The notes beneath the pieces were generated by a model, which did no database searches, was not told the DNA's origin, and saw only the letters and a program-made list of their open reading frames with translations. DNA of 64,000 nt from positions 1 through 64,000 of the forward strand of contig CAJNDS010000167.1 in assembly GCA_905221605.1 (NCBI GenBank), written 5' to 3'. Below are positions 34,392 to 47,500 of the stretch, piece after piece. Every line of letters begins with the position of its first letter. Position 1 is the first letter of the stretch. The DNA comes from Symbiodinium natans. Taxonomy: Eukaryota; Sar; Dinophyceae; Suessiales; Symbiodiniaceae. The translations under genes were made by a program, and so were the position numbers.

Positions 34392-37300
34392 GTGGCGTCG
34401 TCCCGTTCTGGCTCCGGCTCCGGCAAGAAGGCCGCCTCTGGCCTGGCTCTTTGTTCTGGGGTTTGGGGTTTAGGGTTTAGGGTTCAGGGGTTTAGGGGTT
34501 GGGGGCTTCTAGGGTTTAGGGTTGAAGTGTTCGAGGGCTTTGGTGTTTGGTTTTTTTGGAGTTTTGGGGTTGAGCGTCCTAGGGTTTCAGGGGTTCAGAG
34601 CTTTAGGGTTCGAGGGCTTTAGGGCTTTAGGGTTTTGGGGCTGGGGTCTTTTTTGGTTCTATGAACTGGACATTTAAGAAATTAGGATTCGGGGTCACAG
34701 AGCGGATCCTTTGTCCATCAAAGTGCACGCGCTCTTTGGTTTGTGCGTTTGCTTTCTGCTGCTGCTTGAACCAGGCTAACCCTTGTTTGCGTGGCTTTCA
34801 ATACCTTCTACTCCACCTGAGTCCGAATCTCAACGCTAAGCGCCCGACGTCTGCGGGGCGCCCGGAGAAAGGTCGCTGCTCCCACCTACGAGTCCACGCA
34901 GTTGGCACGTTCCAAAGGCTTCTGCAAGGGTGCTTCGGAAACCCTAAACCCTTAAAACCCCTAGGCCCGACTCACATACCCTTGCCTGAACACGTGCAAC
35001 CCCCTAAGCCCAAAACCCCTATAAACCCCCCCCTATTGGGGCTCCGGCTTTTCTCCGACTCGGATCGCCGGTCCTGAGCTTGCTAAAGGACGCACCCTCT
35101 CCGGTTCAAACGGATTGAAAAGTCAAGATACGTTTAGGGCTGGGGGCTCATTGGGTTCAGGGCTGGGGTAAAGGGTTCAGTGCTGAAGGGTTCAGGGCTG
35201 GGGTAAAGGGTTTAGTGCTGGAGGGTTCTTATGGTTGAAGTGTTCAAGGGCATAGAGTGCTGAAAGGTCTGGAAGCTTACGGGGCTTAGGCGTTTGGAGG
35301 GTTCAGGGGGTCTCGGGAGAGGCCACTATACAGCAATCACTTTTCTTCGCCTCCGAGTGGCTGAGGGCCGCGTTGCGTTCGGAGAGGCGTCGCTGCTGAC
35401 GCCTCAACATCGACCCACAGTCGCCACCAAGCTGCTCTGGCAAGTATTTGACCCCTAATTAAGACTGTTTTTGGTGCAAACCCTGATCCCTTAACTCATG
35501 AAACCTCCCCCTCCCCCCCCCGCCCCCCCCCCCCCTCCAAAAACAAGCCTGAACTACCTGCAACCTTCAAACCCCAACTCCTCTTGCCCTTTGAACAGAT
35601 AATATGGCGATCCGCACTTTCCCATGAACCAAAAACCCCTAAATAAACCCCTACATCCCTAATTCTCCACATCCCTAGACCCTCCCTCTTGCCCTTTCAG
35701 GGTATCTGACAATTTCCTTTCCCTACGCCCTGCTTCCTGACTTCCTAAACCCTAAACCCTAAACCCTAAACCCTAAACCCTAAACCCTAAACCCTAAACC
35801 CTAAACCCTGAACGCTACTGAGAGGCAGTTCAGGATTGAGGCTAGGGCTTCGCTCAGATGGCTCTGCACCTCCGAAGCGCGAGCGATAGTCCTGGAAAAG
35901 AGGCAGAGATCAGAAGGGGGGTTTAGGGTTTAGGGTTTAGGGTTTAGGGCATCTAGGGTGGAGAGCTTCAGGGCTTGGGGTGGTTTAGAGCTTAGGGCTT
36001 CAGGTCTTAGAGACTTAGGAATCTTTAAGGGGCTTCGGGTTGTCAGGGTTTTGGGCGTACTTACCTGTAAAGTCTCTATAAGTCCTGCTCCATCCGCTGC
36101 TTGGCGGCCAGCTTGTCCTTGTAGCATGTCAAGGTTGTTGAGGGCTTGGAGGGGTCGGGAAGGTTTGGGTCTTCTACGGATCATAGGGATTGCTGGCATA
36201 AGCCTTTGATTGTAGCCTAAGGTTACAAGGTTTGTATATGGTTTACTTTTACATCTCGGCTTAAGGTGTTAGGCTTTATAGGTGGTTCAAGATGCTGGCT
36301 TGTAGGACCTTAGGGCAACCGTTTGCTGAAATTAGTGCCCCAAACTCAGGAGCTTAGGGCAAGGCTGGAGGGAAAAACACCCCCAAAACCCGTAAAATCC
36401 TAAAACGCTGAGCCCCAAAGCCCTGAAACCCTAGACCCCAAAAAGCCTTATAAACCCTAAACCCTAAACCCTAAAACCCCAAAAGCCCCAGCGAGTTGGG
36501 CCCAAGCCTGGACGACCTGACGCCGCGCTTCCTCGAGCTTCTTCTTCCAGGCGGCCTGCAAGCGACTTGAGTGCTTTCAGGGTTTAGGGTTAGGGTTTAG
36601 GGTTTAGGGTTTAGGGTTTAGGGTTTAGGGTTTAGGGTTTAGGGTTTAGGGTATAGGGTTTAGGGTTTAGGGTTTAGGTTTAGGGTTTAGGGTTTAGGGT
36701 TTAGGGTTTAGGGTTTAGGGTTTAGGGTTTAGGGTTTAGGGTTAGGGTTTAGGGTTTAGGGTTTAGGGTTTAGGGCTTAGGGTTCAGGGTTCAGGGTTTA
36801 GGGTTTAGGGTTGGGGTCTAGGGTCTGGTGTTGAGGGGTTGCGATTGGCAGCACGCTAAGTCGCACTAGGCTTTTGTCACCGGAGGGATTCTGTTTCGCT
36901 CGCCCGGCAGTGATAACCCTCTTGACTAGGCCAGGACATTTGGGGCAACGGAGTTACTTTAAAGGGCTGAGGAGCTTAGGGTTTATCAGCGGTTTGCTTC
37001 TCAGGATGTCTATCGGGTTTAGGGTTTAATTTCGAAAGGCTTTCGGGTTGAACGCAATTGGGTTTAGAGCTGGTGTTTAGGGTTTAGACTTTGGTTTTTT
37101 GGTTGAGGGTTTCGGGTTTGGGGTTTAGGGTTTTAGGGGGTTTTAGGGTTTAGGGGACCCCGAAATAGTATAGGTGTATTTGGGAACTTTATAGGTTCAA
37201 GTCAAAAATCGCGGTAGCGGAAGGCCTCTTCGGCTGCGCGCGCCTCTTGTGAGCGACGTCGCACCTCCCAGTCTCATGAGTTTGGGGCTTCTGGTTTAGG

Positions 37301-38787
37301 GCTTTAGGGTTTAGTTTAGGGTTTAGGGTTAGGGTTTAGGGTTTGGGGTCCTTAAAACCCTCTGAAAAACAACTCCTGAACTCGATCCTCTTAAACCCAA
37401 TAAGGGAAAATATCACATGTCTCAATGGCCTAGTAGGGGTTTCTGAACCTGATGGGGTTGGGGTTTAGGGTTTTGGATTTAGGGGATTCGAGGGTTGTAG
37501 GTTTTAGGGGTTTGAGGGTTTAGGGTTTTAGGGGATTTAGAGGTGCTGCACCTTATGGGTTTTCAAAGGCTCAGGTTCTAGGGTTTCGGTTGCAACGCCA
37601 CTCCGGTACAGCTGACAATGGCCGGCAAGAGTGGTTGAGTGTCTAGCTTCCAGGGCACATGCCAGCGCCGCATGTGAGCACCAAAGCCTGAGATCTGCCC
37701 CAGATCTAATTCCCGAAAACCCAAAAGCTGCAGATAGGCCCCGCAACCCTTACAAACTCGAAGCTTCGTAAACCCTACATGGCCCTAACCCAAAACCTAC
37801 ACTCTAAACCCCCCCCCCCCCTAAACCCCCAAACCCTAAACCCTAAACCCCCAAACCCTAAACCCTAAACCCTAAACCCTAAACCCTAAACCCTAAACCC
37901 TAAACCCTAAACCCTAAACCCTAAACCCTAAACCCTAAACCCTAAACCCTAAACCCTAAACCCTAAACCCTAAACCCGAACCCTAAACCCTACACCTGCA
38001 GTCCAAACCCTTCCAGGTGCCTCTGCCCGCTTGTCCTCCGGCTCTGGGCTCTCCCGGTGGGGCACCCGAGGGGCGCTGGCCGCGCGCGGGGCGGCGCGCG
38101 GCACGTGCAGCGGCGGAGGGTCTGGCCTGGCGTTTTGTTTAGGGTTTGGGGTTTAGGGTTTCGGGTCTAGGGTTTAGGGCAGGAGGTTCATGGTACTTAT
38201 TAAACAGTAGTAACTGTACTTATAACCCATTGATAAGCCCCTTAAGTGCCCTAGTATGGTGATAAGTACAGTTATAAGTACAGTTATAATTGGCTAATGA
38301 GTACCACGAACCTGCAAGTACGGGGACCTTAGCAGAGGGTTAGCTCAGGGTTTACGGCACTTGAGATTGCGGCGCCGGATGGTCCTTTAAACCTGTCAGC
38401 CCCCTTGAACACCCTTGAATCACTTGAAACCTAAAGCGGTTCCATAGTAATTCCCACCCTAAACTCTGGCGCTAATCCCTTCAACCTACAAAACCTTTTC
38501 AAGTTTAACTCACCCTAAACCCTAAACCATCCTAAACCCTAGACCCTAAACCCTAAACCCTAAACCCTGAACCCTGAACCCTGAACCCTAAACCCTAAAC
38601 CCTAAACCCTAAACCCTAAACCCTAAACCCTAAACCCTACACTGCAAGGTGGAGAGCCTCGGTTCCGACGACCTCTCGGGAGAGACGCTGGTACTGGCAG
38701 GACCTCCCACGTCTCGTTCCGTGCGTGAAGGGGGCTTCAGGGGAAGTAGGGTTTAGGGTTTAGGGTTTAGGGTTTAGGGTTAAGGGT

Positions 38788-38819
<32 letters not shown>

Positions 38820-41800
38820 GGTCCCGGATTACAAGGAGACCCCAAAATAGAATTCCCAGCTTCCGTGCGAGGCTTCAGAAATGGCCCGAGTTTTGAAGGC
38901 GATTCCATTGCAGCCCTTACCTCGAGCAAACAGGTTTAGGGTTTAGGGCTTCAATGTAAGACCAACGGAAAACACACTAAGCCCCAAAACGCAAGCTCTA
39001 AACCCTAAAGTCCTTCCCCCCACATGCCGAACCCTCGAAGCCATACTTCAAAACAGTCATGTCCACTCTGGAAACGTGCCCAGAGACCCCCAACAAAAAC
39101 CCTGAACTAGAGAATCCTCTGCGAGCAGATATCAAGATCGGGATCCCAACATATGATGGACGGAACTTTTCCACAATGAACCCCTAAAACCCAAAAACCC
39201 AAAAAGCCTAAAGCCCTCAAACCCTGTAACCCGAAACCCCCTAAACCCCAAAACCCCCAAAAACCCCCAAAGCCCCTTCTGAGTGAGTTCCCTAAACCCT
39301 AAAAACCCAAAACCCCCAAAACCCTAAAACCCCCTTCTGGGGGAGCTCTGCCACAGGCCTCGACAGCGCTCCTTGTTTCGCCGCGCGATCTGCAGACATT
39401 CATCTAAGATGAGGGTTTAGGGCTTAGGGCTTAGGGCTTAGGGCTTAGGGCTTAGGGCTTAGGGCTTAGGGCTTAGGGCTTAGGGTTTAGGGTTTAGGGT
39501 GTAGGGCTTAGGGAAGGTAGGAATTAGAGGCACCACAGGGGGTTTTGGGGCTTTTCGGTGAACAGGTTTTGGGCTTGTAGCGGCGGTGCAGATGCACTAA
39601 CAGATCGTATGCTGGACCCCTTGAAACCTTAAGAGAACAGATGGCCGTCCAGTCAAGAGCACTATGCCCTCGCCCTTGCTCATGTCCGTCACAGAGCGCT
39701 GCACCTTCTCCCATCACCGAGTCTTCGCTCCATAGAATCGGGAACAGCAAAAGGTACTCGTGCCCATACATCATCAGAACTTGTTCGGGCCTTCGGGTTT
39801 GGGGGTTTTAAGGGTTTTGAACCTGTTTTGAATTTTGGGTCTAGGTAGCCCAGCACCCATGCCTTAATCAGGCTTTTTTGGGTTGGTTACTTTATAAGGG
39901 AAGCCTTGAACCAAACAACAGGAGGAAGGGTTCCAATCGGCTACCAAGACTGCAGCCCCAAACCCTAAACCCTAAACCCTAAACCCTAAACCCTAAACCC
40001 TAAACCCTAAACCCTAAACCCTAAACCCTAAGCCCTGCTTCCTCAGGAAAGGTCCCAACTTGGCCCCCGCCTCCTTGTTCAGGAAGTACTCGGCGCGGAC
40101 CTGACTGTGTCGAGGCTTCATGGAGCATCAGGGCAAGACAGCTTAAACTTAAGCTTACAAATTCCGGGTTTGAAGTTTAGTGTTCAGGGCTTAGGGTTCA
40201 GGGTAGCTTAAACTTAGACCTTGATCTTTTTGGAGCATGTGTGGCTCTTATGCCTAAGTAATATGTGTATATACGTCTATAGATAGATAGATCCATGAAT
40301 ATATATATATATATATGTATAATATGTATGTATGTATGTATGTCTTAGGTCCGTTCTGGGAGTGTGGGAAACAAGATGTTCATGAGCAAACTTGGGGGGA
40401 CGTTCCGGTGCCCACCACCCCCTCAGCTTCCGGCAGCTTGCGACGTGTCCTGTGCCGGGGCTTGGGCTTTGGAAGGAACGGTTGATAAGCCCTAAACCCT
40501 AAACCCTAAACCCTAAAGCTGATCTACGCGGTCTTCGGATTTTGACTTCAGGGAAGTGCTATGTAGGCCCTAAATCCCGACCCCCCCCCCGAAGGTCGGT
40601 TTGGGGAAGGGGGCTTCAGGCCCCGAAGCTCCTCAGAAAGGTTGTCGGGTTTTCGGAGACAAGTGAACACTCTGACAGTCTGTGGCCCGCGCCTAAACCC
40701 AGCAACCCAAACCCCAAATCCCCTAAACTCCTCAACCCCCCTGAGCCCACTAAACCCTAAACCCTAAACCCTAAACCCTAAACCCTAAACCCCCTCAACC
40801 CTAAACCCCCTCGAAGGCCCCCTTCTTATGCTCTGAGCTCGCCTGGCCCCCGGGGCTCGCCGGCGCCAAGGGGTGGGGCGCAGGCTTGCGGGTCCGGAGA
40901 GGGGCCTGTCCGGGGCACAGGGCCACATGCAGGGTTTGGGGTTTAGGGCTTATAGGCCTTAGGGCTTAGGGCTTAGGGCTTAGGGCTTAGGGCTTAGGGT
41001 TTAGGGTTTAGGGTTTAGGGTTTAGGGCTTAGGGTTTAGGGTTTAGGGTTTAGGGTTTAGGGTGTAGCATTGGTCAGCTGAACGCAAAAGTGTGAAGACA
41101 TGCCCACCCCGAGGCCACCCAAACAATACTCATCACGAAACCAAACCGGAGCCAGCCAAAGCCAAGCCAGCCATTCAAATCTCACATATCGAACATGTTC
41201 AGAGCACACTAAGATAAAACACTGCGAAAGCTTGGGATATGTGCGAGTCGTGAACACTTGCCGAACTTGAGGCGAGCTGTTGGCGATTTCTTGGGGGGGT
41301 CACTTGGGAACAGTGGCTGATTGGGACACTAGGAAGTCGGAGATCATCTGGGGCCAGAAGGCAGCATGTCGAGCACTGCCTGGGACATTTGCTACTTTGA
41401 GGGGGTGCCAAGGGTGTCCCTTGACTTCGGAGGTCACTCGGGGGCACAAGGCAAAAGATCCCCCCCCTCAGGTTTTGCGCAGGGGACGGTCTGGGCCGAA
41501 GGGCCCTCTCACAGAAAATTCAGGGCGTGAAGAGTCTGCAGGTTTTGCAAGAATCCCCCCCCACGCCGAAGTTCACTTGGCCAGAGAACGAAACTCACTA
41601 GAGCGGTCAAAGCGAGGGGTCGGACCTTTCAGAGGGCTTCCTCAGGGCCAGCAGGGGTCAGCAGGGCCAGCACGGCCAGCAGGGCCAGCAGAGCCAGCAG
41701 GGAGCAGGGCCAGCAGGGCAGCAGGGCCACCAGCAGGGCCAGCAGGGCCGCCAGCAGGGCTAGCAGGGCCGCCAGCAGGGCCAGCAGACCGCCAACAGGG

Positions 41801-43950
41801 CCAGCAGGCCGCGGGCAGGGCCAGCAGGGCCGCCAGCAGGGCCCGCCAGCAGGGCCAGCAGGAGGGCCAGCAGGAGGGCCAGCAAGAGGGCTTTCCTGCG
41901 GCCAGCAGGGGAGCCCGTGGCCAGGGCCAGGGCCAGGGCCAGGCCAGGGTCAGGGCCAGGGCCAGCGCCAGGGAACAGGGCCAGGGCCAGGGCCAGGGCC
42001 AGGGCCAGGGCCAGGGCCAGGGCCAGGGCCAGGGCCAGGGCCAGGGCCAGGGCCAGGGCCAGGCTAGGGGCAAGCAAGGTAGGGCCAGGGGGGCAGGGCC
42101 AGGGTCCAAGCCAGGAGGAAACCGGTCAGGGCCCAGGGCCAGGGCCAGTGCCAGGGCCAGGGTCAGGGCCAGGGTTCGAGGTTGCCAGGAATTGAAAAAG
42201 GATCCCCCTCCTGGGGTTTAGGGTACTAATATATATCTGAGACAAGCTAGGCGACTCTAGCTAGGCGACCCTCTCAGGAGTGGGGGCGGGCGGGTTTAGG
42301 GGTTAGGGTTTAGGGGTCAGAGTGTGGGTTCAGGGTTTGCGGTTTAGGGTTTTCTAGGGCCTATAGGTTGGGATGTTCACCCTTATAATATATGCTGACA
42401 GTCCTTAAAAGAGATTACTATTAAGGACTGTTAGTATAAGGGGGAACACCCCAAGCTATGGGGCTTGCTTTTTTTGGTTTGCTGGCTCAGGGTTAAGGGG
42501 TTTAGGGTTTCGGGGTTTTCAAGGGTTCAGGGTTAAGGGGTTTAGGCGTTCAGGGTAAGGGGTCTAGAGCTGCAGGGTTTACAGGGCTTAAAAGGGGTTT
42601 CGGGTTTGGGACGTACAGGGTAAGGTGTATATAGGTCTTGGCTCTTTAGGGTTTACAGGACTTGGAGGTTTGAAGGGGTTTCGGGTCTCTCAAAGTGTTT
42701 TGGGTTGTATAGGACTTGGGTGTTGAGGGTTCATGGCTTTAAGTTATAGGACTTGGGGGGTGTGGGGTTTAGAGGGCCTCGGGGGTTCCAGCGTTGAACG
42801 TGTGTAGGTTTACCTAAACCCTTTTACACCCTAAACCCTAAGTTCTTGCGAACCCTAAACCCCAAAAAGCCTTACACCCGAAACCCCTTTGAAACCCAGG
42901 CGACCACGCAGGCCATGGGCAGGGGCAAGGCTTCTTTGCGGTCTTTGGGCTGTAGATTCCACCCAAATGCTTGGATGACGGCATTGGACACCAAGGTCAA
43001 CAGGGTTTGCATCTGGGCAGTCCTGGCTAGTCAGGACAGGGCGCGCAGCATGGATTTGGGCGAGATGCGGCACACGTCTCTGTCTTGGGCTTTGGACTCG
43101 ACTGTAGCATCCAGGAAGTCGGCTAATTGGGCCACAGAGAGATCAGAAAGGCTAATCTCGTGGGTGGGCTTCCAGGAACAGCATGAACTGGGCGCACGAG
43201 CCAAGGTAGGCCTCTAGGCTGGAGGCGGCATATGTGGCGATGACTGGCAGGCGGTGCCTTGATGGCGCGAGGGAGGTCCTCCCAGAGCTTGCTGAGCGGT
43301 CCTATGGATCCTAGGATCAGCGCAGCTTGCGTGAGTCCTCCTGTTGCCTCATCGTCAGCAAGTCCCACAGGTTTGCAGAGTCCTGCCTCCGTCGATGTTT
43401 CGGCTCCAGGGCAGTCCCCTGCATCTTCAACCCCGAAGCCCCTAAACCCTAAACCCTAAACCCTAAACCCTAAACCCTAAACTCTAAACCCTAAACTCTA
43501 AACCCTAAACCCCAAACTTCAAACCCTCTTAACCCTTCACCCTAAAACTCCCAAACCCTAAAACCTTTTTGCTCAACCCTTGTAAAACCTCAACCTCTTT
43601 CTCAAAACTAAACCCTAAACCCTAAACCCTAAACCCTAAACCCTAAACCCTAAACCCTAAACCCTAAACCCTAAACCCTAAACCCTAAACCCCAAACCCC
43701 AACCCTATCACCCCTTTTTTGAAAGTCCACCCCTGTAAAAACAGCTCTCGTGTTCTTACTAAGGGGCTGGGATCCACCCTACCCCCTAAACCCTAAACCC
43801 TAAACCCTAAACCCTAAACCCTAAACCCTAAACCCTAAACCCTAAACCCTAAACCCTAAACCCTAAACCCTAAACCCTAGGCGCGCGCGCGCCTGCACCT
43901 CCCGGGCCATGTCCCGGCTGCGCTCGAGGAGGCTGTGCATGTGGTGCCTT
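34392..43950 (-). CDS. Chain of coiled-coil-like exon segments, possible C-terminal part of the kinase gene
   Basis: Minus-strand islands between arrays: 43885-43950 (HSLLERSRDMAREVQARA), 40835-40925 (CPGQAPLRTRKPAPHPLAPA), 40042-40128 (VRAEYFLNKEAGAKLGPFLR), 39352-39410 (DECLQIARRNKERCRGL), 38645-38735 (PASTSVSPERSSEPRLSTLQ), 37208-37275 (VRRRSQEARAAEEAFRYRDF), 36490-36570 (AAWKKKLEEARRQVVQAWAQ), 36075-36128 (YKDKLAAKQRMEQDL), 35825-35890 (DYRSRFGGAEPSE), 35340-35450 (LRRQQRRLSERNAALSHSEA) and 34392-34455 (RPEAAFLPEPEPERDDATET). Many are charged and helix-prone. NEK kinases often have coiled-coil tails, so they may continue the kinase gene, but I did not establish the joins. Confidence 0.35.
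36578..36815 (+). repeat. Long telomere-type array (TTTAGGG)n
   Basis: About 32 units with a few 6-bp units. Confidence 0.95.
37816..37992 (-). repeat. Telomere-type array (CCCTAAA)n
   Basis: About 24 units following a C-homopolymer. Confidence 0.92.
38184..38313. repeat. Hairpin (MITE-like) element, single copy
   Basis: The ends AGGTTCATGGTACTTATTA and TAATGAGTACCACGAACCT are inverted repeats. Internal CTGTACTTATAAC and its complement continue the palindrome, with one arm partly duplicated. Confidence 0.6.
41630..42190. repeat. GGCCAG-type minisatellite
   Basis: The left part consists of irregular units of GGCCAGCAG with interruptions. The right part (about 41920-42063) is nearly pure GGGCCA hexamers. 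A 313-codon plus-strand frame (41280-42221) and a 155-codon minus-strand frame run through it only because the unit has no stop codons. I treat them as by-products. Confidence 0.85.
42368..42454. repeat. Hairpin (MITE-like) element, family TTGGGATGTTC, copy 2
   Basis: Palindrome with the same ends and the same inner AGTCCTTAA / TTAAGGACT arms as 18819-18911. Its centre is shorter and differs. The two copies suggest a mobile non-coding family. Confidence 0.7.
42885..43430 (-). pseudogene. Degenerate coding region, unknown family
   Basis: Two minus-strand stretches in different frames look like coding sequence: 43368-43205 (GLADDEATGGLTQAALILGS and on) and about 43185-42890 (LSDLSVAQLADFLDATVESK, RALS, then a stop, then LARTAQMQTLLTLVSNAVIQ). 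The in-frame TGA in otherwise protein-like sequence and the frame change suggest decay, possibly of a mobile element or repeated gene. I do not recognise it. Confidence 0.35.
43440..43880 (-). repeat. Three telomere-type arrays (CCCTAAA)n
   Basis: Arrays at about 43440-43515, 43605-43695 and 43785-43880, separated by short degenerate stretches. Confidence 0.9.
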
Positions 43951-44572
43951 AGGGGTTTAGGGTTTAGGGGTTTAGGGGTTTAGGGGTTCAGGGGTTTAGG
44001 GGTTTAGGGGTTTAGGCGTTTAGGGTTTTAGGGTTTAGGGTTTAGGGGTTTAGGGTTTAGGGTTCATGTGGTGCCTTAGGGTTAAGGGGGGAGTTTAGGG
44101 TTTAGGGTTTTAGGGTTTAGGCTGAGTCTAGGGTTTAAGGTTTAGCAGAGAGGGTTTGGGTAGGGGTTTAGGGCTTAGGAAAGTTAGGTCCCAAAGCCCA
44201 AGTCCCAAAGTTGCGAACAGCCGAAAGGGCGTCGGGTTTAGGAGGAGAAGAGGGAACTAGGGTTGGTAGGAAAGCAAACATTTGAGAATCACTCGGGATC
44301 GTTTGAGGTCGCCCTTTGCGCACGCTCCAATCCCATTCCTGGTGAAGCACCGAAGCTGCAACCCATTGAATTGCGAACACCTCCCAAAAACCAGCCCGAA
44401 ACCTCTTCCCCTCAGATCCTTACATTCGCAACCTGAGACCGAAAAAATGGAAACAAAAAAACAGTAAACACTACACCCTATTGACCCTATAAGTCCCACA
44501 AACCCCATAACCCCAAAGCCCCGTTAATCCATAGTCCCGAAAATTCTTAACCCTTCCCTTATGGTCAACACT

Positions 44573-47500
44573 GTCGCGGCCGCAGGGCCGGGCATAGTCC
44601 AGACGCAGGACATCGTCCAGCGCCAGACGCTTGCGCGGCTCCTTCCTTGGCTTAGGGTGTTGGGGGGGGTTAGCCTAAACCCTAAACCCTGAACCCTAAC
44701 CCGAAACCCGGCAAGCTTGAGGCCTGGCGACTGAAGAAGTCCCGACACGATGTCCACCAACTGCTGCGAGTACAGCATGGGGATCGGCTCTGGCTCAGCA
44801 GAGCAGACCTGCGTTTCAGGGGTTCGGGTTTCCCAGGGTAAGGTTTGTAGGGTTAGGACTTAGGGTTTAGGGCTTAGGGCTTAGGGTTTAGGGTTTAGGG
44901 TTTCGGGTTAGGGCTTAGGGCGTAGGGTTCAGGGGTTTCGAGACTTTCTAGGCTTTAGGCTGAAAGGCGACATCCGGCAACAGAAACCAGGGGCTCTGCA
45001 GGTTTGGCTGTTGAGGGTTTCGAATTCAAAGTTGCTGCCCTAAACCCAAAACCCCAAAACCCCAAAACCCCCAAAACCCCAAACCCCCAAAAACCCCAAA
45101 ACCCCAAAACCCCAAAACCCCCAAAACCCTAAACCCCAAACCCCAAACCCCAAACTGCTGCATCGAAGCCTGGCCTTCATGATGAGAGCCACCATGGAGG
45201 TTGCCTGGCAGAAGGGCGCTCTGCATCCTAACAGCTGGAGGCCGAAATCTCACATCTCAAGTTCACCTGGCTGCACAGAAAGTGTGAACCCTAAAGGCCC
45301 TCCACCCTACAGGCCCTAAACCCTAAACCCTAAACCCTAAACCCTAAACCCTAAACCCTAAACCCTAAACCCTAAACCCTAAACCCTAAACCCTAAACCC
45401 TAAACCCTAAACCCCCTAAACCCTAAACCCTAAACCCTAAACCCTAAACCCAAACCCTAAACCCTAAACCCTAAACCCTAAACTAACCCTAAACCCTAAA
45501 CCCTAAACCCTAAACCCTAAACCCTAAAACCTGAAGAGAATCTCCAACAGCCGGGAACCCCCCAAGGTGGGGGGCCTTTCTTGTTCCTGTTGTCACGGAG
45601 GGGCTCGGAGGTCAGAGGAACGTTTCGCACTAAACCCTAAACCCAAAACCCCAAACCCCTAAAGGCCCTAAAGGCACTAAACCCTGAACCCTAAACCCCA
45701 AACCCTAAACCCTAAACCCCAAACCCTAAACCCTAAAGCCCCTAGACCCTACTAAAGGCCCTCTGCCTGGAAGGGCACGTGCAAGGCTGCTAGCTCATAG
45801 GTGACGACGCCCAAAGCCCAAAGGTCGCTTTTGATGCCTCAACGGAGCTCCATGAGGGTTTGGGTGTAGGGTTTAGGGTTTAGGGTTTAGGGTTTAGGGT
45901 TTAGGGTTTAGGGTTTAGGGTTTAGGGTTTAGGGTTTAGGGTTTAGGGTTTAGGGTTTAGGGTTTAGGGTTTAGGGTTTTTGGTTTAGGGTTTGTTTGGG
46001 GTTTAGGGTTTGGGGTTAGGGTTTGGGGTTAGGGTTTGGGGTTTCGGGTTTAGGGTTTATCGGGTTCCGACTTTGGGGAATAGGGTTTCGGGTTGATAGG
46101 GCGGCATGTAGGGACGATGGGTTTGTGGGGTTTAGAGGCTTTATAGGGTTTCTGGGATTTCCAGGGTTTCTAGTGCTTTGGAGCTGCGTGGCGTCTTTAG
46201 AGCTTGAGCTTCTGGAGTTTGGTGTTGGGAGTTTGGTGCGGGGAGTTTGGAGTCGGGGGTTGAGGGTTTGCAATTTGGGGTTTGGGGTTTGGGGTTTGGG
46301 GTTTGGGGTTTAGGGTTTAGGGTTTAGGGTTTAGGGTTTAGGGTTCAGCAGCTTTAGAGTTTGGAGTTTGAGGTCTGGAGTTTAGGTTTAGGGTTTGGGA
46401 TGAGGAGTTGCTTCGTTGGCCGGTGGCCTAGAATATACCGGGTAGGTTTGGGGGCCTTATAAACATCAAATTTGCATGGCCTTATAAGGGTGATGTAGGG
46501 GAGTAAGGGAAATAGTAGGTAAAAGTAACAGCTCCGAATATGTTGAAACCTTCCCCTGTAGAGTTTGGAGGGTTTGTATAGGACTTGTGGGGCTAGGGGT
46601 TGTTAGGGTGTGTAGTGTCGCTTTGTCCTGCTTCTCAGGCTTTCGAGCAGAGCACGACGCTCTGACATCTATACCCGACATCCCAAACCTCGAATGACAA
46701 ACCCACGCCCTGAAACCCAAACCGTGAATCCCCAAACGCCAAGACCCCTCGTAAATGCACATTTTTGAGCCTCTGATAAAGAGGAGCACAACGAATTCAA
46801 ATTGTCAGAGTTCTGGAAAATTGGTGGCACATGGCCCTAAGCCAATAGGTCCCAAACCCTAAACCCCTAAACCCGTAAATCCCAAACTGCTCGACGCTAA
46901 ACCCATAGACACCCCAAATGCCCCCAAAGTGCCATAGCTGTCGCCATTGCAGATCTCCGGAGCCAAGTACAAAGGCGTGCCGATGGTCGTCTGCGCGCCA
47001 GCAGTTGTACTCTCCAGCACCTGCAAGGGCTTGGGGTTTTGGGTTTGGGTTTAGGGTTACAAACCCAAGCACTGAAAACCAAAACAAAAACGAGTAAACA
47101 CCATTCCCGACCTGCATCAATCCAAAAAAAGCTCAGCCCCCAGAACCCTAACTCACAAACCCGAAAGCCCCAAAAATGCCAAGCGCGAAACCCCTAAACC
47201 CCTAAAGCCCGAAACCCCTGAAACCCTAACCCAACCCCTAAACCCTAAACCCCTAAACCCCCTAACCCCCTAACCCCTAAACCCCTAAACCCCTAAACCC
47301 CTAAACCCCTAAACCCCTAAACCCCTAAACCCCTAAACCCCTTAACCCCTAAACCCCTAAACCCCTAAACCCCCTAACCCCCCTAAAACTCCAAACCCCT
47401 AAACCCCTAAACCCCTAAACCCCTAAACCCCCTAAACCCCCCTAAACCCCTAAACCCCTAAACCCCTAAACCCCTAAACCCCCCAAACCCCCTAAACCCC

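Noticed and set aside
44965-45000. An extra kinase exon (SPWFLLPD) between 45175 and 44808
   Set aside because: The exons on either side already join in phase and give a complete kinase C-lobe, so no extra exon is needed.
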